Positions 25,706 to 35,266 are shown, numbered from the stretch's first letter. The stretch is 64,000 nt of DNA from Alicyclobacillus tolerans (GCF_021739485.1 NZ_JAJFNK010000020.1:1-64000); one strand, 5' to 3'. The notes: generated from the letters alone by a model not told the origin. A program made the numbers and translations.

Positions 25706-25840
25706 CACCTTTGTGTAACCCCTCATTGTCGGACACCTCATTGTCGGACACCTCATTGTCGGACACCTCATTGTCGGACCCCTCATTGTGTCACACCTCA
25801 TTGTGTGACCCTTTATTGTCTCACACACCCTTGTGCCTTC
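25706..25840. repeat. 15-bp tandem repeat, about 9 copies
   Basis: CCTCATTGTCGGACA repeats exactly at 25721-25765, with variants at 25766-25840 and one at 25706-25720. There are no spacers, so it is not a CRISPR. It sits just upstream of the 30-residue gene. Confidence 0.95.
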
Positions 25841-26004
25841 GCCCTATTTAATGACAGACGCCTAGATTTGGGCAGGGCAGATGCCCGGGAAACAGGCCCC
25901 ATTTGGGTATTATTATTTACGACGATGCCCTGGGCAATGGTTGTCCAGGGCATCGGTTTGCTAACGCATCGATGGTGAATTGTTTGAAGAAACCGCGGCG
26001 CACA

Positions 26005-27885
26005 TTATTTAGAAAGCCGATACGGGACCGTCACGACATTCACGGATTTGTTCAAGACCAGCCAGGCCATCAGCAACCCGCCTGTTTTGTTGTGAAGCAG
26101 TTTGTGCCACCATCGCCGGGTGAGGAACTGCGGAATCACCACAGTCAGGTTTTCCAATTTTTTCGTGCCCAGCTCAATTTCAAAAAAGCGCTGCAAGCGT
26201 TTGGCTACCGTCCGGTACTGCGAATGAATCACCACCAAACGGATACCGCTGTTCAGACTTGCCCACTCCCGTTCGATCTTTTCAGTAGCCTTTTGCATCT
26301 GGTCTTCTGTGTCTCCCGTAACCACCGTCACTGCGATGACGTTCTTAAAATGGCTCACGGCATACTGCAGTGCGTGAATGGACGCTTTGTTCACGGAGGC
26401 GATGGGGACCACAGTCAGTCCTGCTTCCTCCCCGTGAAATGGAACCGAGAAGTCGTATCTCAAGTCTTTTTTCACTTGGCTGTAATGACTCTCAATTTTA
26501 GAAAAAACAAAGACCAACAGCGGGACAAAGACCAGGACCAACCACGCGCCAGCGGTGAAACGGGTAATTCCGAAGACCAAACACGCGCCGGCAGTCATCA
26601 ACAGGCCAAAGCTGCTGCCGATGGCGCCAGCCAGCCAGTTTTTGTCGCGTTCTCTGACCTTTCGCACGACCATTCCGAGCTGCGACACGGTAAAGGTATA
26701 AAACACACACACGGCGTACAAAGGGATGAGGCGGCTGACTTTCGCGTCAAATCCAATCGTCAATAGCAAGGAGATGAAGGTGAGAAACACGATCCCGTTG
26801 CTGTATACCAGCCGATTGCCTTTTTGCAGCATCCACCTGGGCATGAATCCATCGCGAGCCATCGCAGACCATAGAGCAGGGCATCCCGTGAAAGCGGTGT
26901 TTGCAGCGATGGCCAAAATGGCCGTGGTCGAGAGCGAAACGATGACGGTCAGAACGTAACCAAAGCCGGTTTCACCAAATACCACCATGGCTTCCTGATT
27001 AATGAGGGGAACGTCTGGATTATAGGACAACCCGTGGGCCATCGCGATCCCCGAAACGATGAAAAACAAGACACTTAAGGTCGCGACAAGGGTTAACAAC
27101 AGACGTTGAGCGCGTTTTGTCGACGGCTCGCGAAACACGGGAACGGAATTTGACACAGCCTCAATTCCCGTGAGAGCACTGCACCCATTGGCGAACATTT
27201 TTAGGAACAAAAACAAGCTCATTCCCTTGACGGCTTCGAGTCCTGCTGCGGTGGGGACGTGGACCAACCCCGGGTGTGTCAGGGCCTCAACCACCGCCAC
27301 GGCGCCCATGACGACGATTCCACCGACAAAGAGGTACGTAAAAGGGACAAACACGGATGCGGACTCCCCGGTGCCGCGGAGATTAATAAGCATAATGACG
27401 AGGGTCAGTAAGATGTTGAACTCCAACTTGTGGTGCGCCACAAAGGGGATAACGGGTCCCAGGGCGTCGATTCCAGCCGCGATTGAAACAGCCACTGTCA
27501 AGGTATAGCCGACAATGAGGGTGGCAGCGGCAGAAAGCCCCCAGTACCGGCCCAGCACGTTTAAGCCGATAGCATAGGCGCCACCCCCCATGGGGTAGTG
27601 TGCGATGATACTGCGGTACGCAAAGTACAGTAAAAATGCAAGCCCCGCAATCACGGCGGTTCCGATTATGGAATAGCCGAGTACGTCCGTGACGTAACTT
27701 TTGGCTGCCCCGGCGGCAATCAGAACTGCTAAAATGGACTCCATTTGATCCGTTGCGTAAGCCACACTGGACAATGCGTCGGGCGTCATGACCGCCATGC
27801 CTTTGAGAACACCGATTTTCGCGTGCGTATTGTCCCTTGACTTGAGTGGGCGACCGATAATGAGGCGTTTGATGCTTTCCACCAT
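26005..27885 (-). CDS. kimA: KimA-like potassium importer (APC superfamily)
   Basis: 626 residues, about 12 membrane helices and a C-terminal cytoplasmic domain. The start (VESIKRLIIGRPLKSRD) and end (WHKLLHNKTGGLL...VTVPYRLSK) both align with B. subtilis KimA (YdaO), a K+/H+ symporter controlled by c-di-AMP, and MTPDALSSVAYATDQ and ANGCSALTGIEAVSNSVP match the transport core. ATG 27885 was chosen because the KimA start aligns there; the upstream 33 residues are unsupported. I saw no c-di-AMP riboswitch in the short leader. It follows an antiporter with an RCK domain on the same strand, separated by a terminator. Confidence 0.9.
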   Translation of the reverse strand: MVESIKRLIIGRPLKSRDNTHAKIGVLKGMAVMTPDALSSVAYATDQMESILAVLIAAGAAKSYVTDVLGYSIIGTAVIAGLAFLLYFAYRSIIAHYPMGGGAYAIGLNVLGRYWGLSAAATLIVGYTLTVAVSIAAGIDALGPVIPFVAHHKLEFNILLTLVIMLINLRGTGESASVFVPFTYLFVGGIVVMGAVAVVEALTHPGLVHVPTAAGLEAVKGMSLFLFLKMFANGCSALTGIEAVSNSVPVFREPSTKRAQRLLLTLVATLSVLFFIVSGIAMAHGLSYNPDVPLINQEAMVVFGETGFGYVLTVIVSLSTTAILAIAANTAFTGCPALWSAMARDGFMPRWMLQKGNRLVYSNGIVFLTFISLLLTIGFDAKVSRLIPLYAVCVFYTFTVSQLGMVVRKVRERDKNWLAGAIGSSFGLLMTAGACLVFGITRFTAGAWLVLVFVPLLVFVFSKIESHYSQVKKDLRYDFSVPFHGEEAGLTVVPIASVNKASIHALQYAVSHFKNVIAVTVVTGDTEDQMQKATEKIEREWASLNSGIRLVVIHSQYRTVAKRLQRFFEIELGTKKLENLTVVIPQFLTRRWWHKLLHNKTGGLLMAWLVLNKSVNVVTVPYRLSK

Positions 27886-28034
27886 GAAAGGGTGTCTCCA
27901 TCCTGGGTTGCAATTGGGTTGAACAGCGTGCAGTTGCAGCGGCAACGCCCCAAAAACGCAACTTTTATTTTTGATATGTTGCAATATGAATCCGAATCTG
28001 ACTCTACATCACAGCTTGCTCGCCCTGCAAATGC

Positions 28035-28070
28035 AAAAAATCGGAGGTAATGAGTCATTACGTCCGATTT
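28035..28070 (-). terminator. Terminator of the CPA2-RCK antiporter gene
   Basis: On the minus strand AAATCGGACGTAATG pairs with CATTACCTCCGATTT (one mismatch, 3-base loop) and runs into TTTTTT. Confidence 0.9.
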
Positions 28071-28172
28071 CAGTGCAAAAACATGGATTTTTAACGTTCA
28101 GCCGAAAGCCAGCTGGGTGAAGCATTGTTTTGCTTTTGTTTTCATCAAAGAATATGGGGGTTGTCCTCAAGG

Positions 28173-29999
28173 CTATCCCATCGAACCGGATGCCATACGG
28201 CGAAACTCGTCGACGTCCTCGTTCGTTCCGACTACGACAAGCGTGTCTCCGGCATGGAGAGTGGTCTGGCCGTGAGGGACAAGTTGAGTTCCGTCCCGCA
28301 CAATAGAAAATATTAACAGAGTACCAGGAAGCTTGAGGTCCATAATCCGCCGCTGATTCAGGAGACGGCTGTCTACGTGGATCTCCTGAATTTTCAGATC
28401 GGGGGATTGCAGGAGCCGAGAAGCCATCGGGACGTGCATGAGCTGGTCGATGAGTGTCACTTCCGACAACGTCGGGTGGACGGCCACGAAAGCATTGGAA
28501 TCGTTGTATCGGTTGAACAAGTACAGGTCGCGGATGCCGCAAATAATAGTCCCAATCCCGCAGCGGCTGGCGATCGTCGACAGTTCCACATTCCACATGT
28601 CGTCCGTGGAGTATACGACCAACGCCTTGGTTTCTTCCGGGTTGATGCCAAGCTGTTTCAAAGGTTGAGGGTGGTGCAGGTCCACCGTTTTGGTGTTGAT
28701 CCACTGGAACTCTTCGCGTTGGCGCTGCATTTGGTCCGACAAGAGTTTGACCTCTGGTGCATTTCCAACCAGCACGAATTGTCGCTTTGCTTGGTCGGTG
28801 CGCCTGGGCAGGAGTTTGCCAAACAGCACGGGGGAAACGACGGAGGTCAGCATGGCGACGAGCACGATCGCCGTATCCACTCCCGGGGAGATCGCACCGA
28901 TGTTGCGCCCGACGGCGGCCGCGGCCACGGTGACGCTCATTTGCGTCGTCAGCAGCGCAGCGCCAGCCAGGGTTTGCCGCCAGGGGTAAGCGAGCCGAAG
29001 CAACAGAGCCGGAATCGCCTTAAACAGATACGTCGCAACCCACAAGACCGGGAGCAACAGCAAGGCTTTGGGGTCGGCCAGAAGGGAGTGAATGTCGAAA
29101 TTGACGCCAATCATGATGAAGAAAATCGGGATCAAAAAGCCGAATCCAATGGCGTCGAGCTTGTGGTAGACGTCCGAACGTTCGCGGTCGTTGACCAGGC
29201 CCACAAAAACCCCTGCCAAAAACGTTCCTAAGATCACTTGGACGCCAAGGGTTTGGGAGAGCACAATGAACACAATCATGAGCGCCAGTGAGGCGCGAAT
29301 TCCCAATTGAGCCGTGCCGTGAGCGAGACTGCGCAGGCGCACGATCCCTGAAAATCGGCGGAAGACAAAATACAGCAGAACCAAAATGAAGATGAGGACG
29401 AGCACCAGCAAGACGCTGGGGGAGAAACCGCCTTGATAGAGTGAGGCAGCCACCGAGATTAAGAGCATCGTGGCGAAATCGGCCATGACGGCGGCGCCCA
29501 AGAGCAGTTGTCCGTACGGGTTGCCAAGGAGGTCGTACTCTTTGAGTACGGGCACAACCACCGTAAGGGAGGTCGTGGTAATAATCAGTGCGACAAGCAA
29601 AGGGCTTTTAATAAAATGGTGCAAAAACAGCCACCACGACAGCCCCGTCGCCATTACAAACGTCAGGGCGGTGGTCACCAGAGAAAACACCGGCGTGCTG
29701 ACAAACAGGCGGGAAAACCCCTTGGATTCCAGTTCCCGGTTTGGCAACAGGGCGCGCAGGTCGATTTCGAGACCCGAGATGAACATGAGGTAAGCCAAAC
29801 CGAAAAACTCCAGAAACTTCAGCCAATCGCTGCTGACGATGATGTTGAATCCGCTCTTGCCGACGATCACGCCGACTAAGATTTCCCCGACGACAATCGG
29901 AATGCGAAAACTCCGGATGCGCGATACCACCAGTGGGACAATCAAAGCCAAACTCGTCACAATCAGCAGGGAATATAAGGAGAACGTGTTGCCCTCCAC
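28173..29999 (-). CDS. CPA2 cation:proton antiporter with RCK_N and RCK_C domains
   Basis: 608 residues. Residues 1-390 form the membrane exchanger (RIPIVVGEILVGVIVG, FGLAYLMFISGLEIDLRAL, VILGTFLAGVFVGL). Then come an RCK_N-like fold and an RCK_C domain (IQEIHVDSRLLNQRRIMDL to LHAGDTLVVVGTNEDV). It should export K+ or Na+ against H+. In RCK_N the usual GxGxxG loop reads LVGNAPEV, so NAD(H) binding is doubtful; RCK_C domains of this type can bind c-di-AMP in Firmicutes. GTG 29999 follows GGAGGT. It precedes kimA on the same strand, giving a K+ efflux and influx pair. Confidence 0.9.
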   Translation of the reverse strand: MEGNTFSLYSLLIVTSLALIVPLVVSRIRSFRIPIVVGEILVGVIVGKSGFNIIVSSDWLKFLEFFGLAYLMFISGLEIDLRALLPNRELESKGFSRLFVSTPVFSLVTTALTFVMATGLSWWLFLHHFIKSPLLVALIITTTSLTVVVPVLKEYDLLGNPYGQLLLGAAVMADFATMLLISVAASLYQGGFSPSVLLVLVLIFILVLLYFVFRRFSGIVRLRSLAHGTAQLGIRASLALMIVFIVLSQTLGVQVILGTFLAGVFVGLVNDRERSDVYHKLDAIGFGFLIPIFFIMIGVNFDIHSLLADPKALLLLPVLWVATYLFKAIPALLLRLAYPWRQTLAGAALLTTQMSVTVAAAAVGRNIGAISPGVDTAIVLVAMLTSVVSPVLFGKLLPRRTDQAKRQFVLVGNAPEVKLLSDQMQRQREEFQWINTKTVDLHHPQPLKQLGINPEETKALVVYSTDDMWNVELSTIASRCGIGTIICGIRDLYLFNRYNDSNAFVAVHPTLSEVTLIDQLMHVPMASRLLQSPDLKIQEIHVDSRLLNQRRIMDLKLPGTLLIFSIVRDGTQLVPHGQTTLHAGDTLVVVGTNEDVDEFRRMASGSMG

Positions 30000-30156
30000 G
30001 GTCCACCTCCAGTGTTTTGCCAGGGGATGGCTATTGGCAGCGGTGATTGTTTGGCAACGGGTCACGGCATCGAAGTACAGATAGGGTAGCATTCGAAAAA
30101 AGTAGAGTCAAATCCCTGCAGCACCTGCCTGTCGCAGCGCGTAGCAAGACGGATTC

Positions 30157-30185
30157 TTGCTTTTGTCAGTCAATTGAACTATGAT
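30157..30185 (+). promoter_or_regulatory. Promoter of the riboflavin operon
   Basis: -35 TTGCTT (30157-30162), 17 bases, -10 TATGAT (30180-30185), 20 bases before the FMN aptamer. AGCAAGA/TCTTGCT (30143-30161) forms a small hairpin over the -35. Confidence 0.6.
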
Positions 30186-30204
30186 TTCCTTAACAACTGA
30201 ATAC

Positions 30205-30336
30205 TCCTTCGGGGCAGGGTGAGGCCAAGCGGCCAATTCCCGATCGGTGGTGACGCTGCGCGCGAAGTCCACGAGCCATTTTGGCAGGAACTGGTGAAAT
30301 TCCAGTACCGACGGTATAGTCCGGATGAAAGAAGGA
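30205..30336 (+). ncRNA. FMN riboswitch (RFN element)
   Basis: The conserved blocks occur in order: CTTCGGGGCAGGGTGA, AATTCCCGATCGGTGGT, GTCCACGAGCC, TGGTGAAATTCCAGTACCGA, CGGTATAGTCCGGATGAA. P1 is TCCTTC (30205-30210) with GAAGGA (30331-30336). It binds FMN and reduces expression of ribD-ribE-ribBA-ribH through the terminator at 30518. Confidence 0.95.
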
Positions 30337-30346
30337 AGGAAACACA

Positions 30347-30400
30347 GTGAAGCTAGAGCCACGCGTCGATCCGGTGCGGCGAACAGGCGTATTTTGTTGA
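30347..30400 (+). CDS. Possible 17-residue leader peptide in the riboflavin leader
   Basis: GTG 30347 follows AAGGAAGG with a 7-base spacer and opens a 17-codon frame ending TGA at 30400. The ribosome site overlaps the 3' strand of the riboswitch P1 helix, so aptamer folding could hide it. No relative is known to me; it may be chance. Confidence 0.25.
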   Translation: MKLEPRVDPVRRTGVFC

Positions 30401-30517
30401 CAGCGCCTTTTCCTTTCGGCTCATGGGTTTACATCTCGTGTACCGTCTATGGGTACACAGCAGGTGTGTGCCCTCTGAGTGGGTACTTTATCTTCATTGA
30501 AGACATTGCGTTCATCT

Positions 30518-30545
30518 GCCCCTTCAGGTTCTGAGGGGGCTTTTG
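30518..30545 (+). terminator. Riboswitch-controlled terminator before ribD
   Basis: GCCCCTTCAG (30518-30527), GTT loop, CTGAGGGGGC (30531-30540), then TTTTGTTG. It ends 15 bases before ribD, as expected for transcriptional attenuation. Confidence 0.9.
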
Positions 30546-30559
30546 TTGTGGAGGAAACC

Positions 30560-31672
30560 GTGACACCAGACGAGCGTTATATGCAACAGGCGTTGACCCT
30601 GGCCGAACTTGGGCGCGGGCAAACGACTCCAAACCCGCAAGTCGGCGCGGTCATTGTGAAGGGCGGCGTCGTGGTGGGACAAGGAGCGCACCTTCGGGCA
30701 GGGACTCCCCACGCCGAAATCCATGCCTTGCGCATGGCCAAAGAACTAGCCAAAGGGGCAACGGTTTACGTTACCCTCGAGCCCTGCAGCCACCACGGGC
30801 GAACTCCGCCTTGCGCTGACGCGTTAATTGAGGCAGGAGTAGCGAGGGTAGTGGTAGCCGTGCAAGACCCCAATCCGCTCGTTTCCGGACAAGGAATTTT
30901 GCGGCTGCAACAGGCCGGAATTGAAGTGGAGACGGGGGTTCTGGGAGAAGCGGCAAAAGCCCAAAACGAAGCATTTTTTACCTGGGTTCAAAAGGGACGG
31001 CCGTTTGTATTGTGGAAGTGCGCTGCAACTTTGGATGGGTACATTGCCGCAAAAAACGGGGACAGCAAGTATGTGACCGGCCCCGAGTCACGTCAAGCGG
31101 TTCACGAATTGCGCAGTCAGATTCCTGCCATTGCGGTGGGGATTGAAACGGTCTTAGCAGACGATCCGAAGTTGACCGCACGGCTTCCCAGGGCAACGCA
31201 AGACACCGTCAAGCAGCCTTTGCGGGTTGTCTTCGACTCCAGGCTGCGCCTCCCAGAAGCGGCCGCGCTGTTGCGCGAACCGGGGCAAACCGTCATTTAC
31301 ACCACGCAGTTCGGTGCCAAACAGACGGAAAAGGTGAGGTTGTTGAAAGGCAAAGGCGCCGACGTTATGGTGCTGCCTGCCGACGACACGGGCCGCGTTC
31401 CCATCGCACAGGCATTGACGAACTTGGGGGAGCGGGGCATCAGCAGCGTGCTGCTGGAAGGAGGGGCGCAAATCGTCGCATCCTTTTTGCAGCAAAAGTT
31501 GATTGACAAAGTGGTCTATTACGTCGCCCCCAAAGTGCTCGGAGACGGATTGCACGCGGTATCGGGCTTAAATCCGGCCGCCATGGCACAAGCCGTCGAA
31601 TTGCAACAGGTGCGCTGGCTGCAACGGGGGGACGACCTCGTGGTCGAAGCCTATCCGAAGTACACGGAGTGA
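30560..31672 (+). CDS. ribD: Bifunctional deaminase/reductase RibD
   Basis: It catalyses the second and third steps of riboflavin synthesis. The N-terminal deaminase has the zinc motifs HAEIHAL and PCSHHGRTPPC; the C-terminal reductase starts near residue 148 (PFVLWKCAATLDGYIAAKNGDS) and includes LLEGGAQI. 370 residues, normal. GTG 30560 follows GGAGGAAACC just past the terminator. First gene of a four-gene operon under the FMN riboswitch. Confidence 0.97.
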   Translation: MTPDERYMQQALTLAELGRGQTTPNPQVGAVIVKGGVVVGQGAHLRAGTPHAEIHALRMAKELAKGATVYVTLEPCSHHGRTPPCADALIEAGVARVVVAVQDPNPLVSGQGILRLQQAGIEVETGVLGEAAKAQNEAFFTWVQKGRPFVLWKCAATLDGYIAAKNGDSKYVTGPESRQAVHELRSQIPAIAVGIETVLADDPKLTARLPRATQDTVKQPLRVVFDSRLRLPEAAALLREPGQTVIYTTQFGAKQTEKVRLLKGKGADVMVLPADDTGRVPIAQALTNLGERGISSVLLEGGAQIVASFLQQKLIDKVVYYVAPKVLGDGLHAVSGLNPAAMAQAVELQQVRWLQRGDDLVVEAYPKYTE

Positions 31673-31689
31673 CAAGAGGGGGAAGCGCG

Positions 31690-32397
31690 GTGTTTACGGG
31701 ACTTGTGGAAGAAATCGCGATCGTCCAGAAAATAGAACACCTGCAAGACAGCGCCCGCATCCAACTCAAAGCGTCGCGGATCATGACGGACATGCGTTTG
31801 GGGGACAGCATCGCGGTAAACGGGGTGTGCCTCACGGTTGTGAAACACCAAGCGGCCAGCTTCGCGGTCGATGCGGTTCCCGAAACCTTGCGCCGAAGCA
31901 ACCTTGGACGGCTTAAGACGGGCGACAAGGTCAATGTAGAGCGAGCACTTCGGGTTGGAGACCGATTCGGCGGCCACATTGTGGCGGGGCACGTGGACGG
32001 CTTAGGGGTTCTGCGAGACCGCAGCCAAGAAGGATTGGCCGCAGTTCTGACCATCGAAACAGACGAGGCCTTACTGCGCTACGTCGTGGAAAAAGGGTCC
32101 ATCTGTATCGACGGAGTCAGTTTGACGGTGATGGACACGACGGACAAAGGGTTTCGCATCTCCATCATTCCACATACGGGCGCACACACCACGCTTCTCG
32201 ACGCCCGGCCCGGAACGCTGTTGAACCTCGAGGTCGATGTAATTGCCAAGTATGTGGAAAAGCTAGCCTTAGGTTACCGAGCACCCGGAGGAACCCACAG
32301 CGGGGCGCATCACAGCAATGGTGAATCAGGGGATGTCATCAATCCGGAAAGCCGGGGAATCTCCCTGGAAACTCTGCAAAGACTGGGCTTTGCATAA
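31690..32397 (+). CDS. ribE: Riboflavin synthase alpha subunit
   Basis: It dismutates 6,7-dimethyl-8-ribityllumazine to riboflavin. Starts MFTGLVEEIA, and two lumazine-binding repeats are visible (SIAVNGVCLTV, GHVDGLG; SICIDGVSLTV, IIPHT). 235 residues, about 20 longer than usual owing to a Gly/His-rich tail before ISLETLQRLGFA. GTG 31690 lies after GAGGGGGAAG, 17 bases past ribD. Confidence 0.96.
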   Translation: MFTGLVEEIAIVQKIEHLQDSARIQLKASRIMTDMRLGDSIAVNGVCLTVVKHQAASFAVDAVPETLRRSNLGRLKTGDKVNVERALRVGDRFGGHIVAGHVDGLGVLRDRSQEGLAAVLTIETDEALLRYVVEKGSICIDGVSLTVMDTTDKGFRISIIPHTGAHTTLLDARPGTLLNLEVDVIAKYVEKLALGYRAPGGTHSGAHHSNGESGDVINPESRGISLETLQRLGFA

Positions 32398-32449
32398 GCA
32401 TCTCGCCTGACGCCATGCTTGCCAGGTGTTATGAAAAGAGGGGATTTTG

Positions 32450-33640
32450 GTGTTTGATTCCATTCAAGCAGCCCTGGACGACTTGAGACAGGGGAAGGTC
32501 GTCATCGTGGTTGACGACGAAGACCGCGAAAACGAGGGGGACTTTGTAGCCCTGGGAACGCATGCGGACGCGCAGGTGGTCAACTTCATGGTGACTCATG
32601 GCCGCGGGTTGCTTTGTGTTCCGATTGGTCCGGAAAGAGCCAGCCGGCTTGGTTTCCATGCCATGGTGGAAAGGAACACCGACAGCTACAGTACGGCGTT
32701 TACGGTTTCGGTGGACGGGGTCAATACGCACACTGGAATTTCTGCCTTCGAACGCGCTGAAACGATTGCAGACATTGTGAAGGAAACGACCGGCCCTGCG
32801 GATTTCCGGAAACCGGGGCATGTTTTTCCTCTGGTCGCGAAGCGCGGCGGCGTCCTTCGCAGAGCGGGACACACCGAAGCCGCGGTGGATTTAGCCCGTC
32901 TCGCTGGAGGCGCCGAAGTGGGCGTGATTTGCGAGATCCTAAACGAAGACGGGACCATGGCAAGGCTGCCGCAACTCCAGGAGATTGCGGCAAAGCACGG
33001 CCTAAAGCTCATCACGATTGCGGACTTGATTGCCTACCGCAAACAGTTTGAAAAGCTGGTAGAGCGTCAGGCAAGTGCCGTTTTGCCGACGGCGTATGGT
33101 GATTATATAGCCATTGTCTACTCCAACAAACTTGACGATAAGGAGCACATCGCGCTCGTTAAAGGAGAATTGGACGCCGAACCGGCCTTAGTGCGCGTGC
33201 ACTCCGAGTGTCTGACGGGAGACGCGTTCGGCTCTCTGCGCTGCGATTGCGGACCGCAGCTTCACGCCGCCCTCCGGCAAATCGAAGCAGAGGGCAAGGG
33301 CGTATTGCTCTACTTGCGCCAGGAGGGAAGAGGCATTGGCTTGTTGAACAAAATCAAAGCCTACTCCTTGCAGGATCAAGGAGACGATACGGTGGAGGCC
33401 AATCACAAGCTCGGATTTGCCGCCGACCTGCGCGACTACGGCATTGGAGCGCAAATTCTGCACGACATTGGCGTTCGCAAGATGCGTCTGCTGACCAATA
33501 ACCCGCGCAAAGTCAAGGGAATTGAAGGACATGGGCTGGAGGTTGTGGAACGCGTGCCGCTCGAAGTGGACCGCAATCCGCACAACGAGCACTACCTTCT
33601 GACGAAAAAGGAAAAACTCGGTCATTTGTTGCACTTCTAA
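32450..33640 (+). CDS. ribBA: Bifunctional DHBP synthase / GTP cyclohydrolase II
   Basis: The N-terminal half (about 1-200) makes 3,4-dihydroxy-2-butanone-4-phosphate ([29 protein letters not shown]). The C-terminal half is GTP cyclohydrolase II, with the zinc cysteines of [20 protein letters not shown] and [14 protein letters not shown]. 396 residues, typical. GTG 32450 is preferred over the TTG just before it; GAGGGG precedes both. Confidence 0.97.
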   Translation: MFDSIQAALDDLRQGKVVIVVDDEDRENEGDFVALGTHADAQVVNFMVTHGRGLLCVPIGPERASRLGFHAMVERNTDSYSTAFTVSVDGVNTHTGISAFERAETIADIVKETTGPADFRKPGHVFPLVAKRGGVLRRAGHTEAAVDLARLAGGAEVGVICEILNEDGTMARLPQLQEIAAKHGLKLITIADLIAYRKQFEKLVERQASAVLPTAYGDYIAIVYSNKLDDKEHIALVKGELDAEPALVRVHSECLTGDAFGSLRCDCGPQLHAALRQIEAEGKGVLLYLRQEGRGIGLLNKIKAYSLQDQGDDTVEANHKLGFAADLRDYGIGAQILHDIGVRKMRLLTNNPRKVKGIEGHGLEVVERVPLEVDRNPHNEHYLLTKKEKLGHLLHF

Positions 33641-33662
33641 TGGCTACAGGGGAGAGAAAATC

Positions 33663-34133
33663 ATGAACGTACGCGTATTTGAAGGGAACCTGCTGGGACA
33701 GGGACTAAAAATCGGCATTGTAGTGGCTCGCTTTAACGAGTTTATTACTAACAAGCTGCTTTCCGGAGCGCTTGACGCCTTGAAGCGCCATGGGGTTGAA
33801 GAGTCCGGTGTGGAAGTGGCGTGGGTGCCCGGCGCATTCGAGATTCCTTTCGCCGCCAGGCAAATGGCTGTTTCAGGCCGGTACGATGCTGTGATTTCCT
33901 TAGGGGCAGTTATTCGCGGAGCGACGGCACACTTTGACTACGTCGCGGGCGAAGTTGCCAAAGGCATTGCAAACCTAAACCTGAACACAGGTGTTCCAGT
34001 AATTTTCGGGGTGCTGACGACGGACACCATCGAACAGGCCATCGAGCGGGCAGGAACAAAGGCTGGAAACAAAGGCTGGGAGTCTGCTGTGTCCGCCATC
34101 GAGATGGCCAATTTGACGCGTTCCATGAAATAG
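33663..34133 (+). CDS. ribH: Lumazine synthase
   Basis: 156 residues, normal length. It condenses the pyrimidine with DHBP to form lumazine and assembles into capsids with RibE in Bacillus. Motifs: [49 protein letters not shown] and [18 protein letters not shown] follows GGGGAGAG. Last gene of the operon, followed by a terminator. Confidence 0.98.
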   Translation: MNVRVFEGNLLGQGLKIGIVVARFNEFITNKLLSGALDALKRHGVEESGVEVAWVPGAFEIPFAARQMAVSGRYDAVISLGAVIRGATAHFDYVAGEVAKGIANLNLNTGVPVIFGVLTTDTIEQAIERAGTKAGNKGWESAVSAIEMANLTRSMK

Positions 34134-34182
34134 CTGAGCGAAGCAGCTGCAGTTCCATGAAGTCACGGCAATAGATCTGGTC

Positions 34183-34218
34183 AACGCGGTGGCCCGGCAG
34201 GTACGGGTTCACCGCGTT
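34183..34218 (+). terminator. Terminator of the riboflavin operon
   Basis: AACGCGGTG (34183-34191) pairs with CACCGCGTT (34210-34218); the tail is short (TTTG). It overlaps the end of the convergent CDF gene. Confidence 0.75.
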
Positions 34219-35246
34219 TGTGGTTTCATGGCGTCACAGCACAACAGGTTGTTGTCGTGCAGATGGTGAAGGTCTTCCGGCTGGATGGTGGCATGGCCGA
34301 TGTTTTGGTTCAGCAATTTTTCTTCGATGTTGTGGATGATGGACTGAGTCTCGTCGAGCGCTGGGTTTCCGTCCAGCACTACGTGGCACGACAGGGCGTG
34401 GCGGCCGGTCGTCAAGCTCCAGATGTGTAAGTCGTGCACACCAGCAACGCCTGGAACTCTTTCAATCATCTCGGCAACGTCGTTCAGTTCGATGCCTCGC
34501 GGAGTACTTTCCATCAGTACGGAAACGGTTTGCTGCAGGATTCGCCACGCCCCGACTGCAATAAACACCGCTATGAGGACGCTTAAAACCGGGTCGATGA
34601 TGTACCAGTGCGTCCACCAAATAACGAGGCCTCCCACAATCACCGCTGCGGAAGCGGCAGCATCGCCGAGCATGTGCAAGACGGCACTCTTGACGTTAAT
34701 GTCTTCAGAACCGCGCATCCCTAGACCCATGTACAAGTTGATGAGCAATCCAATCGCAGCGCTGATGAACATCGCCGGTCCCGTCACGGGGTGAGGATGG
34801 GCCATCCGCCGGTAAGCCTCGGCCGCAATGACGATGGCGATCACGATGAGCGACACCGCATTGACGAGCGCTGCCAAAATTCCCGTCCGGTGGTATCCAA
34901 ACGTCATCCGGGCCGTGGGAGGCTTCGTGGCTTGCCGCAGGGCATACCAGGATAAGCCGATTGCCGCAATGTCCGTCAACACGTGCCCTGCGTCCGACAA
35001 CAAGGCCAAACTGCCAGAGACCACACCGCCAGCAACCTCCACCGCGAAAATCAGCAAGGTTAAAAAAAACGCAGTTTTCATTTTTCCGGCAGGCGCATGC
35101 GTATGCAGGATGCCGCCGTGATGGTGGTCATGCCCCTCGTGACCGTGGGCGGAGTGCTCATGCCCTGCGTGGTCATGACCGTGGTGGTGACTGGAATGAT
35201 CATGCTCCGGGTTGGGTTGAGTGGGCTGCCCTTTTGTGTGTATCAT
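34209..35246 (-). CDS. czcD: Cation diffusion facilitator (CzcD/ZnT-type exporter)
   Basis: A proton-coupled exporter of Zn2+, Co2+ or Cd2+. The first 50 residues are a histidine-rich loop (HDHSSHHHGHDHAGHEH and more) that may bind metal. Six helices follow, with metal motifs LLSDAGHVLTD and HMLGDAAAS in helices II and V, then the C-terminal cytoplasmic domain (VHDLHIWSLTTGRHALSCHV). 345 residues. ATG 35246 follows GAGGAGG. Direct repeats at its promoter suggest a metal-responsive repressor. Confidence 0.94.
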   Translation of the reverse strand: MIHTKGQPTQPNPEHDHSSHHHGHDHAGHEHSAHGHEGHDHHHGGILHTHAPAGKMKTAFFLTLLIFAVEVAGGVVSGSLALLSDAGHVLTDIAAIGLSWYALRQATKPPTARMTFGYHRTGILAALVNAVSLIVIAIVIAAEAYRRMAHPHPVTGPAMFISAAIGLLINLYMGLGMRGSEDINVKSAVLHMLGDAAASAAVIVGGLVIWWTHWYIIDPVLSVLIAVFIAVGAWRILQQTVSVLMESTPRGIELNDVAEMIERVPGVAGVHDLHIWSLTTGRHALSCHVVLDGNPALDETQSIIHNIEEKLLNQNIGHATIQPEDLHHLHDNNLLCCDAMKPQTR

Positions 35247-35266
35247 TCTTCCTCCTCATTACATGC

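Noticed and set aside
25706..25840. Possible CRISPR array
   Set aside because: Units of 15 bp are contiguous with no spacers, and no cas genes are nearby.
27886..28034. c-di-AMP (ydaO) riboswitch before kimA
   Set aside because: Only about 150 bases are available after the upstream terminator, and the conserved blocks were not found.
30108..30362. 84-residue minus-strand frame
   Set aside because: It lies antisense to the riboflavin promoter and the FMN riboswitch and has no family resemblance.
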